This document shows positions 12,153-25,043 of a stretch of 64,000 bases of DNA, in pieces. The notes under the pieces were generated by a model. It had not been told where the DNA came from, ran no database searches, and was given only the letters and a program-made list of their open reading frames with translations. The DNA comes from Ilex aquifolium. Lineage: Eukaryota > Streptophyta > Magnoliopsida > Aquifoliales > Aquifoliaceae. The stretch lies in assembly GCA_951799425.1 (NCBI GenBank), contig OX637394.1, forward strand, positions 52,951,142 through 53,015,141, in the 5' to 3' direction. Each line of letters begins with the position of its first letter. Within the stretch, counting starts at the first letter, position 1. The position numbers and the translations under genes are program-made.

Positions 12153-15100
12153 GACATAACTTTTTACTCCGGTCTCTGATTAAGATGATTCTTGCGGCAT
12201 TGTAAAGAATTCTTGAATCCCTAACCACTTTATTCACATCAATAGTCATGAAAAATCCTCTAACATGGGCTATATTGTAACGCAAGTTTGGTGTAGTAAG
12301 TAGTCATCCTTTAAAATGAAGTAGTCTATCCGACATAACTTTTTCTCCCGAAATCGGATTGAGCTAACTCTTGCGGCATTATAAAGAGAACTTGAAAGCC
12401 TAACCAATATATTCCGATCAAAATTGGTGATTCATCTTCTAGCAAGGTCGAAATGGTGATGGAAGTTTGGTATAGTTGGCCATTCCCCTCCACAAGGAAA
12501 AATAAGTAATTTCCCATTCTTTAGTATTTCTGACATAACTTTTTACTCCGGTCTCTGATTAAGAAGATTCTTGCGTCATTGTAAAGAATTCTTGAATCCC
12601 TAACCACTTTATTCACATCAATAGTCATGAAAAATCCTCTAGCATGGGCTATATTTTAACGCAAGTTTGGTGTAATAAGTAGTCCTCCTTTAAAATGAAA
12701 TAGTATATCCGACATAACTTTTTCTCCCGAAATCGGATTGAGCTAACTCTTGCGGCATTGTAAAGAGAACTTGAAACCCTAACCAATATATTGAGATCAA
12801 AATTGGTGATTCATCTTCTAGCAAGGTCGAAATGGTGATGGAAGTTTGGTATAGTTGGCCATTCCCCTCCACAAGGAAAAATAAGTAATTTCCCATTCTT
12901 TAGTATTTCTGACATAACTTTTTACTCCGGTCTCTGATTAAGATGATTCTTGCGGCATTGTAAAGAATTCTTGAATCCCTAACCACTTTATTCACATCAA
13001 TAGTCATGAACAATCCTCTAGCATGGGCTATATTGTAACGCAAGTTTGGTGTAGTAAGGAGTCATCCTTTAAAATGAAATAGTATATCCGACATAACATT
13101 TTCTCCCGAAATCGGATTGAGCTAACTCTTGCGGCATTGTAAAGAGAACTTGAAACCCTAACCAATATATTGAGATCAAAATTGGTGATTCATCTTCTAG
13201 CAAGGTCGAAATGGTGATGGAAGTTTGGTATAGTTGGCCATTCCCCTCCACAAGGAAAAATAAGTAATTTCCCATTCTTTAGTATTTCTGACATAACTTT
13301 TTACTCCGGTCTCTGATTAAGATGATTCTTGCGTCATTGTAAAGAATTCTTGAATCCCTAACCACTTTATTCACATCAATAGTCATGAACAATCCTCTAG
13401 CATGGGCTATATTGTAACGCAAGTTTGGTGTAGTAAGGAGTCATCCTTTAAAATGAAATAGTATATCCGACATAACATTTTCTCCCGAAATCGGATTGAG
13501 CTAACTCTTGCGGCATTGTAAAGAGAACTTGAAACCCTAACCAATATATTGAGATCAAAATTGGTGATTCATCTTCTAGCAAGGTCGAAATGGTGATGGA
13601 AGTTTGGTATAGTTGGCCATTCCCCTCCACAAGGAAAAATAAGTAATTTCCCATTCTTTAGTATTTCTGACATAACTTTTTACTCCGGTCTCTGATTAAG
13701 ATGATTCTTACAGCATTGTAAAGAATTCTTGAATCCCTAACCACTTTATTCACATCAATAGTCATGAAAAATCCTCTAGCATGGGCTTTATTGTAACACA
13801 AGTTTGGTGTAATAAGTAGTCCTCCTTTAAAATGAAATAGTATATCCGACATAACTTTTTCTCCAGAAATCGGATTGAGCTAACTCTTGCGGCATTGTAA
13901 AGAGAACTTGAAACCCTAACCAATATATTGAGATCAAAATTGGTGATTCATCTTCTAGCAAGGTCGAAATGGTGATGGAAGTTTGGTATAGTTGGCCATT
14001 CCCCTCCACAAGGAAAAATAAGTAATTTCCCATTCTTTAGTATTTCTGACATAACTTTTTACTCCGGTCTCTGATTAAGATGATTCTTGCGGCATTGTAA
14101 AGAATTCTTGAATCCCTAACCACTTTATTCACATCAATAGTCATGAAAAATCCTCTAGCATGGGCTATATTGTAACGCAAGTTTGGTGTAGTAAGTAGTC
14201 ATCCTTTAAAATGAAATAGTATATCCGATATAACATTTTCTCCCGAAATCGGATTGAGCTAACTCTTGCGGCATTGTAAAGAGAACTTGAAACCCTAACC
14301 AATATATTGAGATCAAAATTGGTGATTCATCTTCTAGCAAGGTCGAAATGGTGATGGAAGTTTGGTATAGTTGGCCATTCCCCTCCACAAGGAAAAATAA
14401 GTAATTTCCCATTCTTTAGTATTTCTGACATAACTTTTTACTCCGGTCTCTGATTAAGATGATTCTTGCGGCATTGTAAAGAATTCTTGAATCCGTAACC
14501 ACTTTATTCACATCAATAGTCATGAAAAATCCTCTAGCATGGGCTATATTGTAACGCAATTTTGGTGTAATAAGTAGTCCTCCTTTAAAATGAAATAGCA
14601 TATCCGACCTAACTTTTTCTCCCGAAATCGGATTGAGCTAACTCTTGCGGCATTGTAAAGAGAACTTGAAACCCTAACCAATATATTGAGATCAAAATTG
14701 GTGATTCATCTTCTACCATGGTCGAAATGGTGATGGAAGTTTGGAATAGTTAGCCATTCCCCTCCACAAGGAAAAATAAGTAATTTCCCATTCTTTAGTA
14801 TTTCTGACTTAACTTTTTACTTCGGTCTCTGATTAAGATGATTCTTGCGGCATTGTAAAGAATTCTTGAATCCCTAACCACTTTATTCACATCAATAGTC
14901 ATGAAAAATCCTCTAGCATGGGCTATATTGTAACGCAAGTTTGGTGTAGTAAGTAGTCATCCTTTAAAATGAAGTAGTCTATCCGACATAACTTTTTCTC
15001 CCGAAATCGGATTGAGCTAACTCTTGCGGCATTGTATAGAGAACTTGAAACCCTAACCAATATATTGAGATCAAAATTGGTGATTCATCTTCTAGCAAGG

Positions 15101-15184
15101 TCGAAATGGTGATGGAAGTTTGGTATAGTTGGCCATTCCCCTCCACAAGGAAAAATAAGTAATTTCCCATTCTTTAGTATTTCT
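12153..15184 (+). repeat. 8-mer HOR, variant copy 6 (3,032 bp)
   Basis: Order G S C C S C D A'. The C unit is doubled and the final A is absent, so the copy still has eight monomers but a different composition. The second C carries cttgcgtcattg in its half A (near 13,330), a marker normally found in the half A between G and S. This points to a recombinant unit. Confidence 0.87.
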
Positions 15185-17079
15185 GACATAACTTTTTACT
15201 CCGGTCTCTGATTAAGATGATTCTTACAGCATTGTAAAGAATTCTTGAATCCCTAACCACTTTATTCACATCAATAGTCATGAAAAATCCTCTAGCATGG
15301 GCTATATTGTAACGCAAGTTTGGTGTAGTAAGGAGTCATCCTTTAAAATGAAATAGTATATCCGATATAACATTTTCTCCCGAAATCGGATTGAGCTAAC
15401 TCTTGCGGCATTGTAAAGAGAACTTGAAACCCTAACCAATATATTGAGATCAAAATTGGTGATTCATCTTCTAGCAAGGTCGAAATGGTGATGGAAGTTT
15501 GGTATAGTTAGCCATTCCCCTCCACAAGGAAAAATAAGTAATTTCCCATTCTTTAGTATTACTGACTTAACTTTTTACTCCGGTCTCTGATTAAGATGAT
15601 TCTTGCGGCATTGTAAAGAATTCTTGAATCCCTAACCACTTTATTCACATCAATAGTCATGAAAAATCCTCTAGCATGGGCTTTATTGTAACACAAGTTT
15701 GGTGTAATAAGTAGTCCTCCTTTAAAATGAAATAGTATATCCGACATAACTTTTTCTCCCGAAATCGGATTGAGCTAACTCTTGCGGCATTGTAAAGAGA
15801 ACTTGAAACCCTAACCAATATATTGAGATCAAAATTGGTGATTCATCTTCTAGCAAGGTCGAAATGGTGATGGAAGTTTGGTATAGTTGGCCATTCCCCT
15901 CCACAAGGAAAAATAAGTAATTTCCCATTCTTTAGTATTTCTGACATAACTTTTTACTCCGGTCTCTGATTAAGATGATTCTTGCGGCATTGTAAAGAAT
16001 TCTTGAATCCCTAACCACTTTATTCACATCAATAGTCATGAAAAATCCTCTAGCATGGGCTATATTGTAACGCAAGTTTGGTGTAGTAAGGAGTCATCCT
16101 TTAAAATGAAATAGTATATCCGATATAACATTTTCTCCCGAAATCGGATTGAGCTAACTCTTGCGGCATTGTAAAGAGAACTTGAAACCCTAACCAATAT
16201 ATTGAGATCAAAATTGGTGATTCATCTTCTAGCAAGGTCGAAATGGTGATGGAAGTTTGGTATAGTTGGCCATTCCCCTCCACAAGGAAAAATAAGTAAT
16301 TTCCCATTCTTTAGTATTTCTGACATAACTTTTTACTCCGGTCTCTGATTAAGATGATTCTTGCGGCATTGTAAAGAATTCTTGAATCCGTAACCACTTT
16401 ATTCACATCAATAGTCATGAAAAATCCTCTAGCATGGGCTATATTGTAACGCAATTTTGGTGTAATAAGTAGTCCTCCTTTAAAATGAAATAGCATATCC
16501 GACCTAACTTTTTCTCCCGAAATCGGATTGAGCTAACTCTTGCGGCATTGTAAAGAGAACTTGAAACCCTAACCAATATATTGAGATCAAAATTGGTGAT
16601 TCATCTTCTACCATGGTCGAAATGGTGATGGAAGTTTGGAATAGTTAGCCATTCCCCTCCACAAGGAAAAATAAGTAATTTCCCATTCTTTAGTATTTCT
16701 GACTTAACTTTTTACTCCGTTCTCTGATTAAGATGATTCTTGCGGCATTGTAAAGAATTCTTGAATCCCTAACCACTTTATTCACATCAATAGTCATGAA
16801 AAATCCTCTAGCATGGGCTATATTGTAACGCAAGTTTGGTGTAGTAAGTAGTCATCCTTTAAAATGAAGTAGTCTATCCGACATAACTTTTTCTCCCGAA
16901 ATCGGATTGAGCTAACTCTTGCGGCATTGTATAGAGAACTTGAAACCCTAACCAATATATTGCGATCAAAATTGGTGATTCATCTTCTAGCAAGGTCGAA
17001 ATGGTGATGGAAGTTTGGTATAGTTGGCCATTCCCCTCCACAAGGAAAAATAAGTAATTTCCCATTCTTTAGTATTTCT
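15185..17079 (+). repeat. Truncated 8-mer HOR (5 monomers, no G unit)
   Basis: Order C S C D A', 1,895 bp. The C units here carry tccgatataacatt, shared with the C near 14,227, so they belong to one local sub-lineage. This is the last stretch recognisable as the left-hand HOR. Downstream the order dissolves into D-rich runs. Confidence 0.85.
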
Positions 17080-20000
17080 GACATAACTTTTTACTCCGGT
17101 CTCTGATTAAGATGATTCTTGCGGCATTGTAAAGAATTCTTGAATCCCTAACCACTTTATTCACATCAATAGTCATGAAAAATCCTCTAGCATGGGCTAT
17201 ATTGTAACGCAATTTTGGTGTAATAAGTAGTCCTCCTTTAAAATGAAATAGCATATCCGACCTAACTTTTTCTCCCGAAATCGGATTGAGCTAACTCTTG
17301 CGGCATTGTAAAGAGAACTTGAAACCCTAACCAATATATTGAGATCAAAATTGGTGATTCATCTTCTAGCAAGGTCGAAATGGTGATGGAAGTTTGGTAT
17401 AGTTGGCCATTCCCCTCCACAAGGAAAAATAAGTAATTTCCCATTCTTTAGTATTTCTGACATAACTTTTTACTCCGGTCTCTGATTAAGATGATTCTTA
17501 CGGCATTGTAAAGAATTCTTGAATCCCTAACCACTTTATTCACATCAATAGTCATGAAAAATCCTCTAGCATGGGCTTTATTGTAACGCAAGTTTGGTGT
17601 AATAAGTAGTCCTCCTTTAAAATGAAATAGTATATCCGACATAACTTTTTCTCCCGAAATCGGATTGAGCTAACTCTTGCGGCATTGTAAAGAGAACTTG
17701 AAACCCTAACCAATATATTGAGATCAAAATTGGTGATTCATCTTCTAGCAAGGTCGAAATGGTGATGGAAGTTTGGTATAGTTGGCCATTCCCCTCCACA
17801 AGGAAAAATAAGTAATTTCCCATTCTTTAGTATTTCTGACATAACTTTTTACTCCGGTCTCTGATTAAGATGATTCTTGCGGCATTGTAAAGAATTCTTG
17901 AATCCGTAACCACTTTATTCACATCAATAGTCATGAAAAATCCTCTAGCATGGGCTATATTGTAACGCAATTTTGGTGTAATAAGTAGTCCTCCTTTAAA
18001 ATGAAATAGCATATCCGACCTAACTTTTTCTCCCGAAATCGGATTGAGCTAACTCTTGCGGCATTGTAAAGAGAACTTGAAACCCTAACCAATATATTGA
18101 GATCAAAATTGGTGATTCATCTTCTACCATGGTCGAAATGGTGATGGAAGTTTGGAATAGTTAGCCATTCCCCTCCACAAGGAAAAATAAGTAATTTCCC
18201 ATTCTTTAGTATTTCTGACATAACTTTTTACTCCGGTCTCTGATTAAGATGATTCTTGCGGCATTGTAAAGAATTCTTGAATCCGTAACCACTTTATTCA
18301 CATCAATAGTCATGAAAAATCCTCTAGCATGGGCTATATTGTAACACAATTTTGGTGTAATAAGTAGTCCTCCTTTAAAATGAAATAGCATATCCGACCT
18401 AACTTTTTCTCCCGAAATCGGATTGAGCTAACTCTTGCGGCATTGTAAAGAGAACTTGAAACCCTAACCAATATATTGAGATCAAAATTGGTGATTCATC
18501 TTCTACCATGGTCGAAATGGTGATGGAAGTTTGGAATAGTTAGCCATTCCCCTCCACAAGGAAAAATAAGTAATTTCCCATTCTTTAGTATTTCTGACTT
18601 AACTTTTTACTCCGGTCTCTGATTAAGATGATTCTTGCGGCATTGTAAAGAATTCTTGAATCCCTAACCACTTTATTCACATCAATAGTCATGAAAAATC
18701 CTCTAGCATGGGCTATATTGTAACGCAAGTTTGGTGTAGTAAGTAGTCATCCTTTAAAATGAAGTAGTCTATCCGACATAACTTTTTCTCCCGAAATCGG
18801 ATTGAGCTAACTCTTGCGGCATTGTATAGAGAACTTGAAACCCTAACCAATATATTGCGATCAAAATTGGTGATTCATCTTCTAGCAAGGTCGAAATGGT
18901 GATGGAAGTTTGGTATAGTTGGCCATTCCCCTCCACAAGGAAAAATAAGTAATTTCCCATTCTTTAGTATTTCTGACATAACTTTTTACTCCGGTCTCTG
19001 ATTAAGATGATTCTTGCGGCATTGTAAAGAATTCTTGAATCCCTAACCACTTTATTCACATCAATAGTCATGAAAAATCCTCTAGCATGGGCTATATTGT
19101 AACACAATTTTGGTGTAATAAGTAGTCCTCCTTTAAAATGAAATAGCATATCCGACCTAACTTTTTCTCCCGAAATCGGATTGAGCTAACTCTTGCGGCA
19201 TTGTAAAGAGAACTTGAAACCCTAACCAATATATTGAGATCAAAATTGGTGATTCATCTTCTACCATGGTCGAAATGGTGATGGAAGTTTGGAATAGTTA
19301 GCCATTCCCCTCCACAAGGAAAAATAAGTAATTTCCCATTCTTTAGTATTTCTGACTTAACTTTTTACTCCGGTCTCTGATTAAGATGATTCTTGCGGCA
19401 TTGTGAAGAATTCTTGAATCCCTAACCACTTTATTCACATCAATAGTCATGAAAAATCCTCTAGCATGGGCTATATTGTGACGCAAGTTTGGTGTAGTAA
19501 GTAGTCATCCTTTAAAATGAAGTAGTCTATCCGACATAACTTTTTCTCCCGAAATCGGATTGAGCTAACTCTTGCGGCATTGTATAGAGAACTTGAAACC
19601 CTAACCAATATATTGCGATCAAAATTGGTGATTCATCTTCTAGCAAGGTCGAAATGGTGATGGAAGTTTGGTATAGTTGGCCATTCCCCTCCACAAGGAA
19701 AAATAAGTAATTTCCCATTCTTTAGTATTTCTGACATAACTTTTTACTCCGGTCTCTGATTAAGATGATTCTTGCGGCATTGTAAAGAATTCTTGAATCC
19801 CTAACCACTTTATTCACATCAATAGTCATGAAAAATCCTCTAGCATGGGCTATATTGTAACGCAATTTTGGTGTAATAAGTAGTCCTCCTTTAAAATGAA
19901 ATAGCATATCCGACCTAACTTTTTCTCCCGAAATCGGATTGAGCTAACTCTTGCGGCATTGTAAAGAGAACTTGAAACCCTAACCAATATATTGAGATCA

Positions 20001-20111
20001 AAATTGGTGATTCATCTTCTACCATGGTCGAAATGGTGATGGAAGTTTGGAATAGTTAGCCATTCCCCTCCACAAGGAAAAATAAGTAATTTCCCATTCT
20101 TTAGTATTTCT
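17080..20111 (+). repeat. D-rich mixed run with D-A' dimers
   Basis: Order D' S D D A' D A' D, exactly 8 x 379 bp. From 18,217 the order is a simple alternation of D and A' with a 758-bp period (18,217-18,974, 18,975-19,732, then a single D). Several D units carry gtaacacaattttgg or gtaacgcaattttgg in half A. The first unit (D') has a D-type junction but an ordinary agcaaggtcg half B, so it is a D/S recombinant. Confidence 0.87.
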
Positions 20112-20493
20112 GACTTAACTTTTTACTCCGGTCTCTGATTAAGATGATTCTTGCGGCATTGTAAAGAATTCTTGAATCCATAACCACTTTATTCACATCA
20201 ATAGTCATGAAAAATCCTCTAGCATGGGTTATATTGTAACGCAAGTTTGGTGTAATAAGTAGTAGTCATCCTTTAAAATGAAATAGTATATCCGACATAA
20301 CTTTTTCTCCCGACATCGGATTGAGCTAACTCTTGCGGCATTGTAAAGAGAACTTGAAACCCTAACCAATATATTGCGATCAAAATTGGTGATTCATCTT
20401 CTAGCAAGGTCGAAATGGTGATGGAAGTTTGGTATAGTTGGCCATTCCCCTCCACAAGGAAAAATAAGTAATTTCCCATTCTTTAGTATTTCT
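20112..20493 (+). repeat. Type monomer V (382 bp)
   Basis: Marked by aagtagtagtcatcc (an extra AGT, giving 382 bp) and by cccgacatcgg in half B. V follows D or D2 and starts nearly every higher-order unit right of 20 kb. From 30.3 kb, three V copies (near 30,717, 34,129 and 35,647) also carry taatttctcattc instead of taatttcccattc, a derived marker. Confidence 0.9.
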
Positions 20494-20872
20494 GACATAA
20501 CTTTTTACTCCGGTCTCTGATTAAGATGATTCTTGTGGCATTGTAAAGAATTCTTGAATCCCTAACCACTTTATTCACATCAATAGTCATGAAAAATCCT
20601 CTAGCATGGGCTATATTGTAACGCAAGTTTGGTGTAGTAAGTAGTCCTCCTTTAAAATGAAATAGTATATCCGACATAACTTTTTCTCCCGAAATCGGAT
20701 TGAGCTAACTCTTGCGGCATTGTAAAGAGAACTTGAAACCCTAACCAATATATTGCGATCAAAATTGGTGATTCATCTTCTAGCAAGGTCGAAATGGTGA
20801 TGGAAGTTTGGAATAGTTGGCCATTCCCATCCACAAGGAAAAATAAGTAATTTCCCATTCTTTAGTATTTCT
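20494..20872 (+). repeat. Type monomer W
   Basis: Half A has cttgtggcattg, a C-to-T change at the CpG of cttgcggc. Half B has ggaatagttggcc and cattcccatccac. W follows V in most right-hand units. Where it has been deleted (at 34,147 and 45,125) its half A survives joined to another unit's half B, which shows recombination within the unit. Confidence 0.88.
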
Positions 20873-22770
20873 GACATAACTTTTTACTCCGGTCTCTGAT
20901 TAAGATGATTCTTGCGGCATTGTAAAGAATTCTTGAATCCCTAACCACTTTATTCACATCAATAGTCATGAAAAATCCTCTAGCATGGGCTATATTGTAA
21001 CGCAAGTTTGGTGTAGTAAGGAGTCATCCTTTAAAATGAAATAGTATATCCGACATAACATTTTCTCCCGAAATCGGATTGAGCTAACTCTTGCGGCATT
21101 GTAAAGAGAACTTGAAACCCTAACCAATATATTGAGATCAAAATTGGTGATTCATCTTCTAGCAAGGTCGAAATGGTGATGGAAGTTTGGTATAGTTGGC
21201 CATTCCCCTCCACAAGGAAAAATAAGTAATTTCCCATTCTTTAGTATTTCTGACATAACTTTTTACTCCGGTCTCTGATTAAGATGATTCTTATGGCATT
21301 GTAAAGAATTCTTGAATCCCTAACCACTTTATTCACATCAATAGTCATGAAAAATCCTCTAGCATGGGTTTTATTGTAACGCAAGTTTGGTGTAATAAGT
21401 AGTCCTCCTTTAAAATGAAATAGTATATCCGACATAACTTTTTCTCCCGAAATCGGATTGAGCTAACTCTTGCGGCATTGTATAGAGAACTTGAAACCCT
21501 AACCAATATATTGCGATCAAAATTGGTGATTCATCTTCTAGCAAGGTCGAAATGGTGATGGAAGTTTGGTATAGTTGGCCATTCCCCTCCACAAGGAAAA
21601 ATAAGTAATTTCCCATTCTTTAGTATTTCTGACATAACTTTTTACTCCGGTCTCTGATTAAGATGATTCTTGCGGCATTGTAAAGAATTCTTGAATCCCT
21701 AACCACTTTATTCACATCAATAGTCATGAAAAATCCTCTAGCATGGGCTATATTGTAATGCAATTTTGGTGTAATAAGTAGTCCTCCTTTAAAATGAAAT
21801 AGCATATCCGACCTAACTTTTTCTCCCGAAATCGGATTGAGCTAACTCTTGCGGCATTGTAAAGAGAACTTGAAACCCTAACCAATATATTGAGATCAAA
21901 ATTGGTGATTCATCTTCTACCATGGTCGAAATGGTGATGGAAGTTTGGAATAGTTAGCCATTCCCCTCCACAAGGAAAAATAAGTAATTTCCCATTCTTT
22001 AGTATTTCTGACTTAACTTTTTACTCCGGTCTCTGATTAAGATGATTCTTGCGGCATTGTAAAGAATTCTTGAATCCCTAACCACTTTATTCACATCAAT
22101 AGTCATGAAAAATCCTCTAGCATGGGCTATATTGTAACGCAAGTTTGGTGTAATAAGTAGTAGTCATCCTTTAAAATGAAATAGTATATCCGACATAACT
22201 TTTTCTCCCGACATCGGATTGAGCTAACTCTTGCGGCATTGTAAAGAGAACTTGAAACCCTAACCAATATATTGCGATCAAAATTGGTGATTCATCTTCT
22301 AGCAAGGTCGAAATGGTGATGGAAGTTTGGTATAGTTGGCCATTCCCCTCCACAAGGAAAAATAAGTAATTTCCCATTCTTTAGTATTTCTGATATAACT
22401 TTTTACTCCGGTCTCTGATTAAGATGATTCTTGTGGTATTGTAAAGAATACTTGAATCCCTAACAACTTTATTCACATCAATAGTCATGAAAAATCCTCT
22501 AGCATGGGCTATATTGTAACGCAAGTTTGGTGTAGTAAGTAGTCCTCCTTTAAAATGAAATAGTATATCCGACATAACTTTTTCTCCCGAAATCGGATTG
22601 AGCTAACTCTTGCGGCATTGTAAAGAGAACTTGAAACCCTAACCAATATATTGCGATCAAAATTGGTGATTCATCTTCTAGCAAGGTCGAAATGGTGATG
22701 GAAGTTTGGAATAGTTGGCCATTCCCATCCACAAGGAAAAATAAGTAATTTCCCATTCTTTAGTATTTCT

Positions 22771-23149
22771 GACATAACTTTTTACTCCGGTCTCTGATTA
22801 AGATGATTCTTGCGGCATTGTAAAGAATTCTTGAATCCCTAACCACTTTATTCACATCAATAGTCATGAAAAATCCTCTAGCATGGGCTATATTGTAATG
22901 CAAGTTTGGTGTAGTAAGTAGTCATCCTTTAAAATGAAATAGTCTATCCGACATAACTTTTTCTCCCGAAATCGGGTTGAGCTAACTCTTGCGGCATTGT
23001 AAAGAGAACTTGAAACCCTAACCAATATATTGAGATCAAAATTGGTGATTCATCTTCTAACAAGTTCGAAATGGTGATGGAAGTTTGGTATAGTTGGCCA
23101 TTCCCCTCCACAAGGAAAAAAAAGTAATTTCCCATTCTTTCTTATTTCT
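22771..23149 (+). repeat. Type monomer N
   Basis: Half B has gtctatccgac, ctaacaagttcgaaat, ggaaaaaaaagtaa and ctttcttatttc instead of gcaaggtcg, gaaaaataag and ctttagtatttc. These changes are shared with E and F, so N, E and F form one deep sub-lineage of the family. Confidence 0.88.
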
Positions 23150-23527
23150 GACATAACTTTTTACTCCGGTCTCTGATTAAGTTGATTCTTGCTGCATTGT
23201 AAAGTATTCTTGAATCCCTAACCATTTTATTCACATCAAAAGTCATGAAAAATCCTCTAGCGTGGGCTATATTGCAACGCAAATTTTGTGTAATAAGTAG
23301 TCCTCCTTTAAAATGAAATAGTCTATCGGACATAACTTTTTCTCCCGAACTCGGATTGAGCTAATTATTGCGGCATTGTAAAGAGAACTTGAAACCCTAA
23401 ACAATATATTGAGATCAAAATTGGTGATTCATCTTCTAACAAGTTCGAAATGGTGATGGAAGTTTGGTATAGGTGCCATTCCCCTCCACAAGGAAAAAAA
23501 AGTAATTTCCCATTCTTTCTTATTTCT
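23150..23527 (+). repeat. Type monomer E (378 bp)
   Basis: Marked by tatcggacataac, cccgaactcgg, gctaattattgcgg, tataggtgccatt (one base short) and the aaaaaaaag run. Only three E units exist in the window (23,150, 45,504 and near 58,401), each inside the same ordered cassette. Confidence 0.88.
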
Positions 23528-23906
23528 GACATAACTTTTTACTCCGGTCTCTGATTAAGTTGATTGTTGCGGCATTGTGAAGAATTCTTGAATCCCTAAC
23601 CATTTTATTCACATCAAAAGTCATGAAAAATTCTCTACCATGGGCTATATTGCAACGCAAATTTGGTGTAATAGGTAGTCCTCCTTTAAAATGAAATAGT
23701 ATATCCGACATAACTTTTTCTCCCGAAATCGGATTGAGCTAACTCTTGCGGCATTGTAAAGAAAACTTGAAACCCTAAGCAATATATTCCGATCAAAATT
23801 GGTGATTCATCTTCTAGCAAGGTCGAAATGGTGATGGAAGTTTGGTATAGTTGGCCATTCCCCTCCACAAGGAAAAATAAGTAATTTCCCATTCTTTAGT
23901 ATTTCT
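23528..23906 (+). repeat. Type monomer Gc
   Basis: Half B has ccctaagcaatatattcc with gcattgtaaagaaaac here. Half A comes from the N/E/F lineage (ttgtgaagaattc, ttgcaacgcaaatttgg), while half B is ordinary G-like. The unit is therefore a mosaic whose switch lies near the A/B junction. A related half B recurs at 41,711. Confidence 0.85.
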
Positions 23907-24285
23907 GACATAACTTTTTACTCCGGTCTCTGATTAAGATGATTCTTGCGGCATTGTAAAGAATTCTTGAATCCCTAACCACTTTATTCACATCAATAGT
24001 CATGAAAAATCCTTTAGCATGGGCTATATTGTAACGCAAGTTTGGTGTAGTAAGTAGTCATCCTTTAAAATGAAATAGTATATCCGACATAACTTTTTCT
24101 CCCGAAATCGGATTGAGCTAACTCTTGCGGCATTGTAAAGAGAACTTGAAACCCTAACCAATATATTGCGATCAAAATTGGTGATTCATCTTCTAGCAAG
24201 GTCGAAATGGTGATGGAAGTTTGGTATAGTTGGCCATTCCCCTCCACAAGGAAAAATAAGTAATTTCCCATTCTTTAGTATTTCT

Positions 24286-24664
24286 GACATAACTTTTTAC
24301 TCCGGTCTCTGATTAAGTTGATTCTTGCGGCATTGTGAAGAATTCTTGAATCCCTAACCATTTTATTCACATCAAAAGTCATGACAAATTCTCTAGCATG
24401 GGCTATATTGCAACGCAAATTTGGTGTAATAAGTAGTCCTCATTTAAAATGAAATAGTCTATCGGACATAACTTTTTCTCCCGAACTTGGATTGAGCTAA
24501 TTCTTGCGGCATTGTAAAGAGAACTTGAAACCCTAACCAATATATTCAGATCAAAATTGGTGATTCATCTTCTAACAAGTTCGAAATAGTGATGGAAGTT
24601 TGGTATAGTTGGCCATTCCCCTCCACAAGGAAAAAAAAGTAATTTCCCATTCTTTCTTATTTCT
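24286..24664 (+). repeat. Type monomer F
   Basis: Half A has attaagttgattc, ttgtgaagaattc, catcaaaagtcatg and ttgcaacgcaaatttgg. Half B has tcggacataac, cccgaacttgg, gctaattcttg and attcagatc. In most later copies ggtgattcatc is shortened by one base to ggtgatcatc. The CCGA-N2-TCGG dyad of half B is lost. Confidence 0.88.
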
Positions 24665-25043
24665 GACATAACTTTTTACTCCGGTCTCTGATTAAGTTGA
24701 TTCTTGCGGCATTGTAAAGAATTCTTGAATCCCTAACCACTTTATTCACATCAATAGTCATGAAAAATCCTCTAGCATGGGCTATATTGTAACGCAATTT
24801 TGGTGTAATAAGTAGTCCTTCTTTAAAATGAAATAGTATATCCGACATAACTTTTTCTCCCGAAATCGGATTGAGCTAACTCTTGCGGCATTGTAAAAAG
24901 AACTTGAAACCCTAACCAATATATTGAGATCAAAATGGGTGATTCATCTTCTACCATGGTCGAAATGGTGATGGAAGTTTGGAATAGTTAGCCATTCCCC
25001 TCCACAAGGAAAAATAAGTAATTTCCCATTCTTTAGTATTTCT
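24665..25043 (+). repeat. Type monomer D2
   Basis: Half A starts with F-lineage bases (gttgattc) then turns to ordinary sequence. Half B has gtaaaaagaac, ctaccatggtcg and ggaatagttagcc as in D. Many later copies also have cccaaaccac in half A and ccttttttaaaatg at the junction. D2 is always preceded by F and nearly always followed by V. Confidence 0.87.

Larger units (their letters stand above)
20112..22009 (+). repeat. 5-monomer block V W C A' D (1,898 bp)
   Basis: First appearance of variants V and W. The 3 bp over 5 x 379 comes from the duplicated AGT in V. The block is followed by another V W pair at 22,010, but the series then continues N E Gc rather than C A' D. A full V W N A' D unit of the same length recurs from 49 to 57 kb. 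Confidence 0.87.
22010..25043 (+). repeat. 8-monomer cassette V W N E Gc A F D2 (3,034 bp)
   Basis: Together with the A' D pair to its left (from 21,252), this is the first of three copies of the ordered cassette A' D V W N E Gc A F D2. The length is 8 x 379 plus 3 (V) minus 1 (E). This copy reads ataggtgccattcccc in E, whereas the other two read ccattgccc. Confidence 0.88.
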
